DNA from: Deltaproteobacteria bacterium
GTDB taxonomy: Bacteria > Desulfobacterota > Desulfobaccia > Desulfobaccales > 0-14-0-80-60-11
Length of the DNA stretch: 13,571 nt
NCBI GenBank assembly: GCA_016874945.1
Contig: VGSO01000036.1
Span: 1-13,571, forward strand
Reading direction: 5' to 3'
In this document: one piece after another, positions 6,145-13,489 of the stretch
How the letters are laid out: every line of letters begins with the position of its first letter
Numbering within the stretch: position 1 is the stretch's first letter
The notes under the pieces: model-generated
Told to the model about the DNA's origin: nothing
Databases searched by the model: none
What the model saw: the letters and a program-made list of their open reading frames with translations, nothing else
Made by a program: the position numbers and the translations under genes

Positions 6145-7563
6145 ATGACCGAAGAAGTCAAGGCCCCCAAAAAAGAGAAAATCCCCCGGCAAAAGATGCC
6201 GGAGCAGCCCGCGGACGTCCGCCGGAACAACTTCGAGGAGGTGCCCTACGGCTATACCCCGGAACTGGCCATGAAGGAAGCCGAGCGCTGCATCATGTGC
6301 AAGGACCCCCGCTGCTTGCAGGGCTGCCCGGTGGAAATTGATATTCCGGGCTTTATCAAATTAATCAAAGAAGGCGATTTCGAAGGCTCCATCCGCCTGC
6401 TCTGGGAAAAGAACGCCCTGCCCGCGGTGTGCGGCCGGGTCTGCCCCCAGGAAGTCCAGTGCGAAGGCCTGTGCATCATCGGCAAGAAAGATGAACCGGT
6501 GGCCATCGGCAACCTGGAGCGCTTCGCCGCGGACCACCAGCGCCTCCATGGCCGGGACATCCTGCCCGCCAAGGCTTCGCCTACCGGGAAAAAAGTGGCC
6601 GTGGTGGGCTCCGGGCCCGCGGGCCTCACCGTGGCCGGCGACCTCATCCTCAAGGGCCACGACGTCACCATCTTCGAGGCCCTCCACGCCCCCGGCGGCG
6701 TGCTGGTGTACGGCATCCCTGAGTTCCGGCTGCCCAAGGAGATCGTCTTTTCCGAGTGCAATTACCTGGAGCGCCTGGGCGGCAAGATCGAGTTGAGCTC
6801 GGTCATCGGCCGCTCCGAGACCGTGGATGAGCTTTTGGAGCGCTTCGACGTGGTCTTCCTGGGAGTGGGCGCGGGGCTGCCCGTGTTCCTCAAGGTCCCC
6901 GGCGAACACTACATCGGGGTCTATTCCGCCAACGAGTATCTCACCCGCTCCAACCTGATGAAGGCCTACGACTTCCCCAACTACGACACCCCCATCGTCC
7001 GGGGCAAGAAGGTGGCCACCTTCGGCGGCGGCAACGTGGCCATGGACTCCGCCCGCACCGCCCTGCGCCTGGGCGCGGAAAAATCTTATATTATTTACCG
7101 CCGCTCCCACGCGGAACTCCCCGCCCGGGCCGCGGAAGTGCACCACGCCGAGGAAGAAGGGGTGGAATTCCTGCTCCTCACCAATCCCCTGCGCTTCCTG
7201 GGCGACGACAAAACCGGCATGCTCACCGGCGTCGAGTGCCTGCGCCAGGAATTGGGGGAACCCGATTCCTCCGGGCGGCGCCGCCCCGTGCCGGTGCCCG
7301 GCTCCGAGTTCATGGTGGAGATCGACACCGCGGTCATCTCCATCGGCTCCGGGGCCAACCCGCTGTTGACCCAGTCCACCCCGGGCCTGCAACTCAACAA
7401 GTGGGGCTACATCGTCGCCGACCCCAAGACCGGCAAAACCATGAAACCCCGGGTGTGGGCCGGCGGTGACATCGTCACCGGCGCGGCCACCGTGATCCTG
7501 GCCATGGGCGCCGGACGCCTGGCCTCCAACTCCATGCACGACTTCTTGACGTTCGGGTGGTAG
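6145..7563 (+). CDS. nfnB: NfnB/SudA: NADPH-dependent large subunit (glutamate synthase small-subunit family)
   Basis: A 472-residue protein of the GltD-like family. N-terminal Cys sets C49-x2-C52-x4-C57-x3-C61 and C96-x3-C100-x5-C106-x3-C110 are placed to bind two [4Fe-4S] clusters. An FAD dinucleotide fold follows, with GSGPAG (155-160) and the GIPEFRLPKEIV segment (190-201). The NADPH site GGGNVAMDSAR lies at 294-304, and the C-terminal FAD motif is AGGDIVTGAATVILAMGAGR. In the complex this subunit carries the bifurcating FAD that takes electrons from NADPH or gives them to it, with ferredoxin served by the [4Fe-4S] clusters. GGGAGGAACGGATA precedes the ATG, a strong ribosome site. Coupling to nfnA upstream excludes a role as the glutamate synthase small subunit, as no gltB-like gene is nearby. 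Hairpins start 5 nt after the stop. Confidence 0.93.
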   Translation: MTEEVKAPKKEKIPRQKMPEQPADVRRNNFEEVPYGYTPELAMKEAERCIMCKDPRCLQGCPVEIDIPGFIKLIKEGDFEGSIRLLWEKNALPAVCGRVCPQEVQCEGLCIIGKKDEPVAIGNLERFAADHQRLHGRDILPAKASPTGKKVAVVGSGPAGLTVAGDLILKGHDVTIFEALHAPGGVLVYGIPEFRLPKEIVFSECNYLERLGGKIELSSVIGRSETVDELLERFDVVFLGVGAGLPVFLKVPGEHYIGVYSANEYLTRSNLMKAYDFPNYDTPIVRGKKVATFGGGNVAMDSARTALRLGAEKSYIIYRRSHAELPARAAEVHHAEEEGVEFLLLTNPLRFLGDDKTGMLTGVECLRQELGEPDSSGRRRPVPVPGSEFMVEIDTAVISIGSGANPLLTQSTPGLQLNKWGYIVADPKTGKTMKPRVWAGGDIVTGAATVILAMGAGRLASNSMHDFLTFGW

Positions 7564-7567
7564 TTGA

Positions 7568-7766
7568 TTTGGGGGAGTGGACCAGGGGCGAAAGCCCCTG
7601 CCCCCTCCCCCAAACCCCCACCCCCAACCCCTTAAGGGGGCAATGAATTGGCCGGGGAAGGCGGAGCCTGAGGCTCCGACTTCCCCGGCTTGCTTAGAGG
7701 GTTGGGAGGGGGGTGTTGTGGGGGGAGGGCAGGGAGCGTTGCTCCCTGGCCCTCCCCCCACAACAC
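7568..7766. repeat. Stack of three long GC-rich hairpins
   Basis: Hairpin 1 spans 7568-7614 (arms about 21 nt, loop GAAA). Hairpin 2 spans 7651-7689 (GCCGGGGAAG then CGGAGCC, paired with GGCTCCG and CTTCCCCGGC). Hairpin 3 spans 7713-7766 (arms of 25 and 26 nt with one bulge, 3-nt loop). The surrounding CCCCCAACCCCTTAA and TTAGAGGGTTGGGAGGGG tracts are also roughly inverted, so the whole block may fold together. There is no T tract for a classical rightward terminator, apart from TTT after hairpin 3. It may still end nfnB transcripts. G-runs give G-quadruplex potential. Confidence 0.75.
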
Positions 7767-7775
7767 TTTCACCTA

Positions 7776-7784
7776 TGTTATAAT
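7776..7784 (+). promoter_or_regulatory. Extended -10 promoter placing the transcript start at the hyuB-like ATG
   Basis: TGT-TATAAT (7776-7784) is a perfect TGn-extended consensus -10. The first base of the ATG is 7 nt after the last T, which is the usual distance for transcription initiation. No Shine-Dalgarno sequence exists between them (only CCCCCC), so the mRNA is probably leaderless. The -35 region falls in the end of hairpin 3 and is poor, as is usual for extended -10 promoters. Confidence 0.6.
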
Positions 7785-7790
7785 CCCCCC

Positions 7791-9377
7791 ATGTCCCTGG
7801 CCCTGGAGTTAAGCATTTTCGCCAAGCTCTTTGCCGCGGTGGCCGAGGAGATGGGCATTGTGCTGCGGAAAAGCGCCTTTTCCCCCAATATTAAGGAGCG
7901 GCGGGATTATTCCTGCGCCTTGTGTACTGCGGCGGGGGAGCTGCTGGCCCAGGCGGCCCACATCCCGGTGCACCTGGGGGCGCTACCCCGGACCATGGCC
8001 CGGGTCTTACCTGAATTTCCCCTGGGGCCGGGCGATGTGCTTATTCTCAATGACCCTTACTGGGGCGGCACCCACCTGCCGGACATTACGGTCATCGCCC
8101 CGTTTTATTCAGAGGACCGGCTGGCCTTCCACCTGGTGAACCGGGCCCACCACGCCGACGTGGGCGGCGCCACCCCCGGGTCCATGCCCCTGGCCCGGGA
8201 CCTGCGGGACGAAGGGGTGATCATCCCCCCCACGTACTTGTGCCGTGGCGGTGAAATCGACGAAACTTTCCTTTCTTCGCTAACTTCCCAAATGCGCGTT
8301 CCCGAAGAGCGCCGGGGGGATTTGCAAGCCCAACTGGCCGCCCTCCACCGGGGCCAGGAACGGCTGCCGGCCCTGGTGAGCCGCTACCGACTGGATAAGC
8401 TCTTGACCATGAGCCAGACCCTGCTTGGTTATTCTGAAAAGGCCATGCGAGGCGCGATCGCTTCCATTCCCGAGGGCGAATATCTTTTTGAGGATTATTT
8501 GGACGACGACGGCTATGGGCGCCAGGATCTGGCCATTCGCCTGACCTTGACCATCTCCGGCGATACCGCCCTCCTGGATTTCCGCCAGTCAGATGATCAA
8601 ACTGAAGGGGGCGTCAACGCCGTTCCTCCGGTGGTGGAAGCCGCCTGTTATTACGTTTTTTTATCACTATTAGCGGAAGAATATCCCATCAACCAGGGCT
8701 GCTTCCGGCCCCTCACCACCCTCACCCGGACCGGCAGTTTGCTGGACCCCATTTTCCCCGCCGCGGTGGCCGCGGGCAACGTGGAAACTTCCCAGCGCCT
8801 GGTGGACGTGGTATTGGGGGCCTTGGCCCAGGCGCTTCCTGAAGTGATCCCCGCGGCCTCCCAGGGCACCATGAACAACGTGGCCTTCGGGGGGCGCGAT
8901 CCTGAAACCGGACTCGATTTTACCTACTATGAAACCATCGGCGGCGGCTTGGGCGGCCGCCCCGGAAGTCCGGGCCTGTCCGGGGTCCACACCCACATGA
9001 CCAACACCCGGAACACCCCGGTGGAAGTCCTGGAGCACGACTACCCGGTGCGGCTGACCCGCTATGCTCTCCGGGAAGGCTCCGGCGGGGCGGGGAAATT
9101 TCCTGGCGGCTTGGGAATCATCCGGGAATTTGAATTCCTCACCGAGGTCACCGTCAGCCTGCTCACGGACCGCCGCCGCCAGGCGCCCTACGGCCTCCAC
9201 GGCGGCCAGCCCGGCGCCAAAGGCGAAAACGTCCTCATCACCACCGATGGAGAGCAACCCTTGCCCGGCAAAGTCAACCTGACCCTGCCCCCCGGCAGCC
9301 GGCTGTCTATCCGGACGCCGGGCGGAGGCGGGTGGGGGGAAAAAGATTGGAAAATTATGGGGCTTAAAGATACCTAA
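7791..9377 (+). CDS. Hydantoinase B/oxoprolinase family protein (HyuB-like), stand-alone
   Basis: A 528-residue protein of the HyuB family, which supplies one subunit of N-methylhydantoinases, bacterial oxoprolinases and acetone/acetophenone carboxylases (ATP-dependent ring opening or carboxylation). Family hallmarks: AEEMGIVLRKSAFSPNIKER (18-37), AHIPVHLGALP (56-66), NDPYWGGTHLPDI (87-99), RAHHADVGGATPGS (118-131), the QGTMNNVAFGG segment, YYETIGGGLGGRPG, HMTNTRNTPVEVLE and the closing TPGGGGWG. I use the ATG at 7791, not the in-frame ATG at 7713, because the family N-terminus aligns there and the extra 26 codons lie in hairpin 3. The usual partner, HyuA, is not adjacent on either side, so the substrate cannot be assigned. 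The gene is full length, with no frameshift seen. Confidence 0.9.
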   Translation: MSLALELSIFAKLFAAVAEEMGIVLRKSAFSPNIKERRDYSCALCTAAGELLAQAAHIPVHLGALPRTMARVLPEFPLGPGDVLILNDPYWGGTHLPDITVIAPFYSEDRLAFHLVNRAHHADVGGATPGSMPLARDLRDEGVIIPPTYLCRGGEIDETFLSSLTSQMRVPEERRGDLQAQLAALHRGQERLPALVSRYRLDKLLTMSQTLLGYSEKAMRGAIASIPEGEYLFEDYLDDDGYGRQDLAIRLTLTISGDTALLDFRQSDDQTEGGVNAVPPVVEAACYYVFLSLLAEEYPINQGCFRPLTTLTRTGSLLDPIFPAAVAAGNVETSQRLVDVVLGALAQALPEVIPAASQGTMNNVAFGGRDPETGLDFTYYETIGGGLGGRPGSPGLSGVHTHMTNTRNTPVEVLEHDYPVRLTRYALREGSGGAGKFPGGLGIIREFEFLTEVTVSLLTDRRRQAPYGLHGGQPGAKGENVLITTDGEQPLPGKVNLTLPPGSRLSIRTPGGGGWGEKDWKIMGLKDT

Positions 9378-9385
9378 GGTTTCCC

Positions 9386-9414
9386 TTGACAAATTCCGAT
9401 AACATGCTTCAAAT
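9386..9414 (+). promoter_or_regulatory. Possible promoter of the restriction-modification genes
   Basis: TTGACA (9386-9391) is a perfect -35, but at 17 bp spacing the -10 is only TCAAAT (9409-9414). It marks the start of the AT-richer island, 9 nt after the hyuB-like stop codon. No controller-protein box or C gene is visible. Confidence 0.4.
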
Positions 9415-9467
9415 AGAATTATTGAAGGCTTGATGGTTTTGATCCAAAGTGCAGTAATGGTGGCTTT

Positions 9468-10331
9468 ATGAAAGATCATGCTTTTAAAAATGGTCATATT
9501 CCTCAACTCTTCGACTTAAAACCAGAAGGCTGTGCTGTAATTGTGGGTGATGCTTTAAATATCTTAAAAACTATTCCATCAGAAAAATTTAGGTGCTGTA
9601 TAACAAGTCCTCCATATTGGGGATTGCGAGACTATGGAGTAGCAAACCAAATAGGTGCAGAAAATTTACTTAATGATTATGTCTCTAATCTTACGGAAAT
9701 ATTTCGAGAAGTTCGCAGGGTCCTTACTGATGATGGGACTCTGTGGTTAAACTTGGGCGATTCTTACACCAGCGGCAATAGAACTTGGCGGGATGTTGAT
9801 AAGAAAAACCCCGCCAGAGCTATGCGGTATCGTCCTCCCACACCGGCAGGCTTGAAACCTAAAGACCTTATTGGGGTTCCCTGGAGGGTTGCTTTTGCGT
9901 TGCAGGCCGATGGCTGGTATCTCAGGTCAGACATCATTTGGTACAAACCTAATTGTCAGCCTGAATCAGTCAAAGACCGCCCCACCAGGGCGCATGAATA
10001 TGTATTTCTATTTTCCAAAACGGAAAAATATTTTTATAAATGCGATGCTATTAAAGAGTCTTCCAATTCACATGGGACATTCCGGAATCGCCGCACAGTT
10101 TGGCAAATTAATACAGAACCTTTTCCTGGCGCGCACTTTGCCACATTCCCGCCCAAATTGGTAGAAGTTTGTCTTCTGGCCGGAACTGAACCTGAGGATT
10201 TTGTTCTTGACCCGTTTTTCGGTTCCGGTACAGTAGGAGAGGTTTGTATGAAATTGAATCGCAAATTTACTGGTATCGAACTTAATAAAGATTACGCAGC
10301 ATTGGCATATAGAAGATTAGGATGGTCATAA
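9468..10331 (+). CDS. Type II DNA methyltransferase, probably N4-cytosine specific
   Basis: A 287-residue SAM-dependent DNA methyltransferase of the beta-type motif order. Catalytic motif IV is TSPPYWGLRDYG (46-57), and the SPPY form is typical of N4-cytosine enzymes. SAM-binding motif I follows near the C-terminus as DPFFGSGT (248-255), with GIELNKDY (269-276) after it. The intervening region, about 100-230, should hold the target-recognition part. The pairing with an XcyI-like endonuclease suggests CCCGGG as target, which is an inference. GGTGG lies 5 nt before the ATG, and the ATG overlaps the stop of a 4-codon ATG-GTG-GCT-TTA-TGA frame. It forms a two-gene operon with the endonuclease (6-nt gap). 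Base composition (about 45% GC in a counted stretch) is far below both flanks, pointing to horizontal acquisition. It protects host DNA from the adjacent nuclease. Confidence 0.88.
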   Translation: MKDHAFKNGHIPQLFDLKPEGCAVIVGDALNILKTIPSEKFRCCITSPPYWGLRDYGVANQIGAENLLNDYVSNLTEIFREVRRVLTDDGTLWLNLGDSYTSGNRTWRDVDKKNPARAMRYRPPTPAGLKPKDLIGVPWRVAFALQADGWYLRSDIIWYKPNCQPESVKDRPTRAHEYVFLFSKTEKYFYKCDAIKESSNSHGTFRNRRTVWQINTEPFPGAHFATFPPKLVEVCLLAGTEPEDFVLDPFFGSGTVGEVCMKLNRKFTGIELNKDYAALAYRRLGWS

Positions 10332-10337
10332 AAGACT

Positions 10338-11312
10338 ATGAGTAGAAAAAGTATTGTCCTGCCGGTATTAGAGCCAAACTTACAGATTTCCTTCTATTAT
10401 AGGCTTCAGGCAATACGCGAGCTATACCTTCGGGAATCCATGTCTAATACTGTTAAAGATGTGGATATTACAACATTAGATAAACAACTATCCCAACTGG
10501 TTCCGCTGAAGCTTTTAAGCCGTCTTGCCTCGTTTGGTCTGCGGGGAGAAACCTTCTTCCCAATTCCAGCGTTATTGGAAGCCAACCCCTTTCTTTTAGG
10601 TTATTACAGGCTCCTCTACGGGTTATCACAAAAAGAATTTTATAACAAAGGCCCTTTTGGTAGGTTCAAAAGATTAGAGGACCGAGGGGAAATCCCCAAC
10701 AGGCTGAAGTCCGAAGTCCAAGAGATTTGTAAGAGCCTTATTAAAACCGCTAAAATTTTGGTAGAAGGGATAGATGTCCTCTCACTCGATATAATACATG
10801 ACCTCCAATTGTTAACCATTGGACCCCAATTAAGGGGGAGTGAGAATACCAAATTAGGTCAAGATGCTACTAAGGAATTTTTTAGTTTAATAAAAAATAT
10901 AGTGGGGCCGTACATAAAGGGTACAACGGACCGAACTATTATTATTGAAAATGGTTCAAAAAGAACAGTATTAATTGAATTTTTCAGTGACCCCGACGTA
11001 CGTATTACTGAAAAGCTTGAGACTAAAATGCGTCCTTTAGTCTCAATAGAAATTAAAGGCGGCACTGATATATCTAACATTCATAACCGCTTAGGAGAAT
11101 CCGAAAAAAGTCATCAAAAAGCAAAGAACCGCGGTTTTTTTGAGTTCTGGACGATTACAAGGGTCGATATTGACCAAACCGCGGCAAAACGCGAATCGCC
11201 TACCACAAGCCACCTGTTCCATCTTGACCGCATACAAGACACCACAACAAAAGAATACAAAGAATTTAAGGAACTTTTAAGTTCGCTTATCGGTATCAGA
11301 TCCTTCCCATAG
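10338..11312 (+). CDS. Type II restriction endonuclease, XcyI/Cfr9I-like
   Basis: A 324-residue protein directly after the methyltransferase. A PD-(D/E)xK-type site is visible: P219-D220, then E238-I-K240 in the strand VSIEIKGG, followed by the NIHNR segment and a Lys/Ser-rich helix. Blocks in the N-terminal half (QISFYYRL, ASFGLRGETFFP, LEANPFLLGYYRLLYGLSQKEF, KGPFGRFK) resemble what I remember of XcyI-family enzymes that cut C^CCGGG. I could not check this by alignment, so the family name is moderately sure and the nuclease assignment surer. No good Shine-Dalgarno is present in the 6-nt gap, so translation is probably coupled to the methyltransferase, keeping nuclease output below methylase. 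AT-rich like its partner. No sign of truncation. Confidence 0.75.
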   Translation: MSRKSIVLPVLEPNLQISFYYRLQAIRELYLRESMSNTVKDVDITTLDKQLSQLVPLKLLSRLASFGLRGETFFPIPALLEANPFLLGYYRLLYGLSQKEFYNKGPFGRFKRLEDRGEIPNRLKSEVQEICKSLIKTAKILVEGIDVLSLDIIHDLQLLTIGPQLRGSENTKLGQDATKEFFSLIKNIVGPYIKGTTDRTIIIENGSKRTVLIEFFSDPDVRITEKLETKMRPLVSIEIKGGTDISNIHNRLGESEKSHQKAKNRGFFEFWTITRVDIDQTAAKRESPTTSHLFHLDRIQDTTTKEYKEFKELLSSLIGIRSFP

Positions 11313-11406
11313 GTAATAAATAAGCAGAATATACTTCATTTCTTAATAATCCCGTCAACAATCCTACTTTTTCCTCAATGCGCTTGTTAATAAGGAAAAA
11401 TCTAAC

Positions 11407-13329
11407 ATGAAACGCCGCATTTATTTGCACATGAAGCCCCTTAAGGAAGCCCGGGAGATTTTCCTGTCCCGGTTTGATTTGGCCGGGATGCTCTCCCCGC
11501 AGGAAATTCCCGTGGTGGAGGCACTGGGCCGGGTGACGGCCGCGCCGGTCATCGCCCGGTGGTCCTCTCCCGCGGCCCACCAGGCGGCTATGGACGGCTT
11601 TGCCGTTGCGGCCCCGGCCACCTTCGGGGCCACCCCGGACAAACCCAAGCGCCTGGCCCTGGGGCGGGAGGCCTTCCCGGTGAACACCGGCCACCTCATG
11701 CCGCCGGGGACCGACGCGGTGATCATGGTGGAGCAGGTCCCCGACCCGGAAGCCGACCCCATCACCATCGAGGCCCCGGCCTTCCCCTGGCAGCACGTGC
11801 GCCGGGTGGGGGAAGACCTGGTGGCCGGCGAAATGGTCCTGCCCGAAGGTGCGGAGATCACCCCCTGGGCCCAGGGGGCCATGCTGGCCGCAGGGGTGAT
11901 CCGGGTCACAGTGCGCCGCCGGCCCCGGGTGATCATTATCCCCACGGGCACGGAACTGGTCCCCGTGGCGCACCTGAAAGAAGATGTGCCTTCCGGCCGC
12001 CTCCCCGAGTTCAACTCGGTGATTTTATCCGGAATGGTGGAGCAGGCGGGAGGCATCCCCCAGGTTTACCCCATTGTCCCCGATGACCTGGCAGCCCTGA
12101 CCCAGACCCTGGATAAGGCCCTGGCTGAGGCCGACGTGGTCCTCATCAACGCCGGGTCTTCCGCGGGCACCGAGGACTACACTTACCAGGCCATCTCTTC
12201 CCTGGGGGAAGTCCTGGTTCACGGCGTGGCCATGATGCCGGGGAAGCCCACCGTGCTCGGGATCGCCAAAGGGAAACCGGTCATGGGCAACCCCGGCTAC
12301 CCGGTGTCCGCGGTGCTGTCCTTCGAGCAGTTCGCCGCGCCTCTCATCGCCGCTCTGGCGGGAAATCGCCTCACGCCCCGGCCCACCCTCACGGTCCATC
12401 CCGCCCAAAACCTTCCCTCCAAGCCCGGGCTCACCGAATTCATCCGGGTGACCCTGGGCCGGGTGGGGGAAAAGGTCGTAGCCACCCCCTTGCCCCGGGG
12501 GGCCGGGACCATCACCTCTTTAGTGCGGGCCGACGGCCTGCTCACGGTTCCGGCTCTGAGCGAGGGCCTGGAGGAGGACCGGCCGGTGACCGCAGAGCTT
12601 TTGGTCCCGCTGGAAGACATCGAGGGCACCCTGGTGGTTCTGGGCAGCCATGACAACACCCTGGATTTGCTGGCCACTCTGTTGCGCCGCCGGGACCCGC
12701 GCCTGCGCCTCTCTTCCGGGCACGTGGGCAGCCTGGGGGGCCTCATGGCCCTGCGCCAGGGCCGGGCCCACCTGGGGGGCAGCCACCTCTTCGATGCGGA
12801 GACCAACACCTACAATATTCCCTATATTCAAAAGTATCTCCCCGGCCTGCCCCAGAAGCTTATCAACCTGGCCTGGCGCATGCAGGGCCTCATGGTGGCC
12901 CCGGGCAATCCCCAAAACATTCGGACCATTGCGGATCTGGCCCGCCCCGAGGTGCGCTTCATCAACCGCCAGCGGGGAGCGGGGACCCGGCTGCTGCTGG
13001 ACTACTTCTTGAAAGAACAGGGGATCGATCCCCGGACCCTCAACGGCTACGACCGGGAAGAATACACCCACATGGCCGTGGCGGTGAACGTCCATTCGGG
13101 CACCGCCGACGCGGGCCTGGGCATCCTGGCCGCGGCCCGGGCCCTGGGGCTGGACTTCATCCCCCTGACCCCGGAGCGCTACGACCTGGTGGTGCCCGAA
13201 ACCACTTTTCTCGACCCCCGGTTCCAGACGCTTCTGGAAGTCATCCGCTCTCCGGAATTTAAGGAAGCCGCGGCGGCCCTGGGGGGGTACGACCTGAAGG
13301 ACTGCGGCCGGATTGTTTGGGAGCATTAA
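11407..13329 (+). CDS. MoeA-type molybdopterin molybdenumtransferase fused to a periplasmic-binding-protein-like domain
   Basis: A 640-residue two-domain protein. Residues 1-405 are MoeA, which inserts molybdate (or tungstate) into adenylylated molybdopterin: AAMDGFAV (60-67, the conserved Asp63), NTGHLMPPGTDAVIMVE (93-109), PTGTELV (179-185), SSAGTEDYT (251-259, for the family's G-x-S-x-G-x-x-D loop), MMPGKPTVLG (276-285) and GNPGYPVSAVLSF (294-306). Residues 410-640 are a PBP-like domain (GSHDNTLDLL, GSLGGLMALRQGRAHLGGSHLFD, NRQRGAGTRLLLDYFL, GTADAGLGI), as found in many anaerobe MoeA proteins and lone regulators; it may sense molybdate, tungstate or a cofactor form. There is no signal peptide, so it is cytoplasmic. 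AAGGA lies 10 nt before the ATG. Its immediate upstream DNA is AT-rich and belongs to the restriction island. High-GC coding sequence like nfnAB. Confidence 0.9.
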   Translation: MKRRIYLHMKPLKEAREIFLSRFDLAGMLSPQEIPVVEALGRVTAAPVIARWSSPAAHQAAMDGFAVAAPATFGATPDKPKRLALGREAFPVNTGHLMPPGTDAVIMVEQVPDPEADPITIEAPAFPWQHVRRVGEDLVAGEMVLPEGAEITPWAQGAMLAAGVIRVTVRRRPRVIIIPTGTELVPVAHLKEDVPSGRLPEFNSVILSGMVEQAGGIPQVYPIVPDDLAALTQTLDKALAEADVVLINAGSSAGTEDYTYQAISSLGEVLVHGVAMMPGKPTVLGIAKGKPVMGNPGYPVSAVLSFEQFAAPLIAALAGNRLTPRPTLTVHPAQNLPSKPGLTEFIRVTLGRVGEKVVATPLPRGAGTITSLVRADGLLTVPALSEGLEEDRPVTAELLVPLEDIEGTLVVLGSHDNTLDLLATLLRRRDPRLRLSSGHVGSLGGLMALRQGRAHLGGSHLFDAETNTYNIPYIQKYLPGLPQKLINLAWRMQGLMVAPGNPQNIRTIADLARPEVRFINRQRGAGTRLLLDYFLKEQGIDPRTLNGYDREEYTHMAVAVNVHSGTADAGLGILAAARALGLDFIPLTPERYDLVVPETTFLDPRFQTLLEVIRSPEFKEAAAALGGYDLKDCGRIVWEH

Positions 13330-13349
13330 GCCAGCTGCCAGGGTTCTTT

Positions 13350-13391
13350 GAGGGAGGGGGCCAGGGGCAGCAAGCCCCTGCCCCCTCCCTC
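13350..13391. repeat. Long GC-rich hairpin after the moeA fusion gene
   Basis: GAGGGAGGGGGCCAGGGGC (13350-13368) pairs with the arm at 13374-13391 with one bulged C. The AGCAA loop and the following CTCCCTCCCCCAACCCCTTA tail closely resemble the hairpin and tail at 7568-7635, so these are copies of one repeat. It begins 20 nt after the stop codon and may cap or end the transcript. Confidence 0.75.
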
Positions 13392-13426
13392 AAACTCCCT
13401 CCCCCAACCCCTTATGTCAGTTATAT

Positions 13427-13459
13427 TTCTGGTTCCCAAGTTAAGCTTGGGAACCAGAA
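13427..13459. repeat. Perfect 14-bp inverted repeat
   Basis: TTCTGGTTCCCAAG (13427-13440) and its exact complement (13446-13459) form a stem with a 5-nt loop. There is no T tract, so it is a poor terminator. The GGTTCCCAAG/CTTGGGAACC type palindrome is typical of dispersed intergenic repeats. Confidence 0.7.
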
Positions 13460-13472
13460 TCTAAAATCAATG

Positions 13473-13478
13473 TATAAT
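13473..13478 (+). promoter_or_regulatory. Possible -10 box just upstream of the last gene
   Basis: TATAAT (13473-13478) lies 11 nt before the ATG at 13490, implying a leader of about 5 nt and no Shine-Dalgarno sequence. A second AT-rich candidate, GATAAT, touches the ATG. No convincing -35 is present. Confidence 0.35.
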
Positions 13479-13489
13479 TTATAGATAAT

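Noticed and set aside
6145..7563. Glutamate synthase small subunit (gltD)
   Set aside because: The family is shared, but the gene is coupled to nfnA and no large subunit is present, so NfnB is the better call.
5233..7761. Long minus-strand open frames (319 and 466 codons) opposite nfnA and nfnB
   Set aside because: High-GC coding sequence often leaves open antisense frames. The plus-strand proteins show full family motifs, and the antisense products are low-complexity Gly/Ala/His strings.
7713..7790. 26-codon N-terminal extension of the HyuB-like protein from an upstream ATG
   Set aside because: It would be encoded by hairpin 3 and the promoter, has no ribosome site, and the family N-terminus aligns at 7791.
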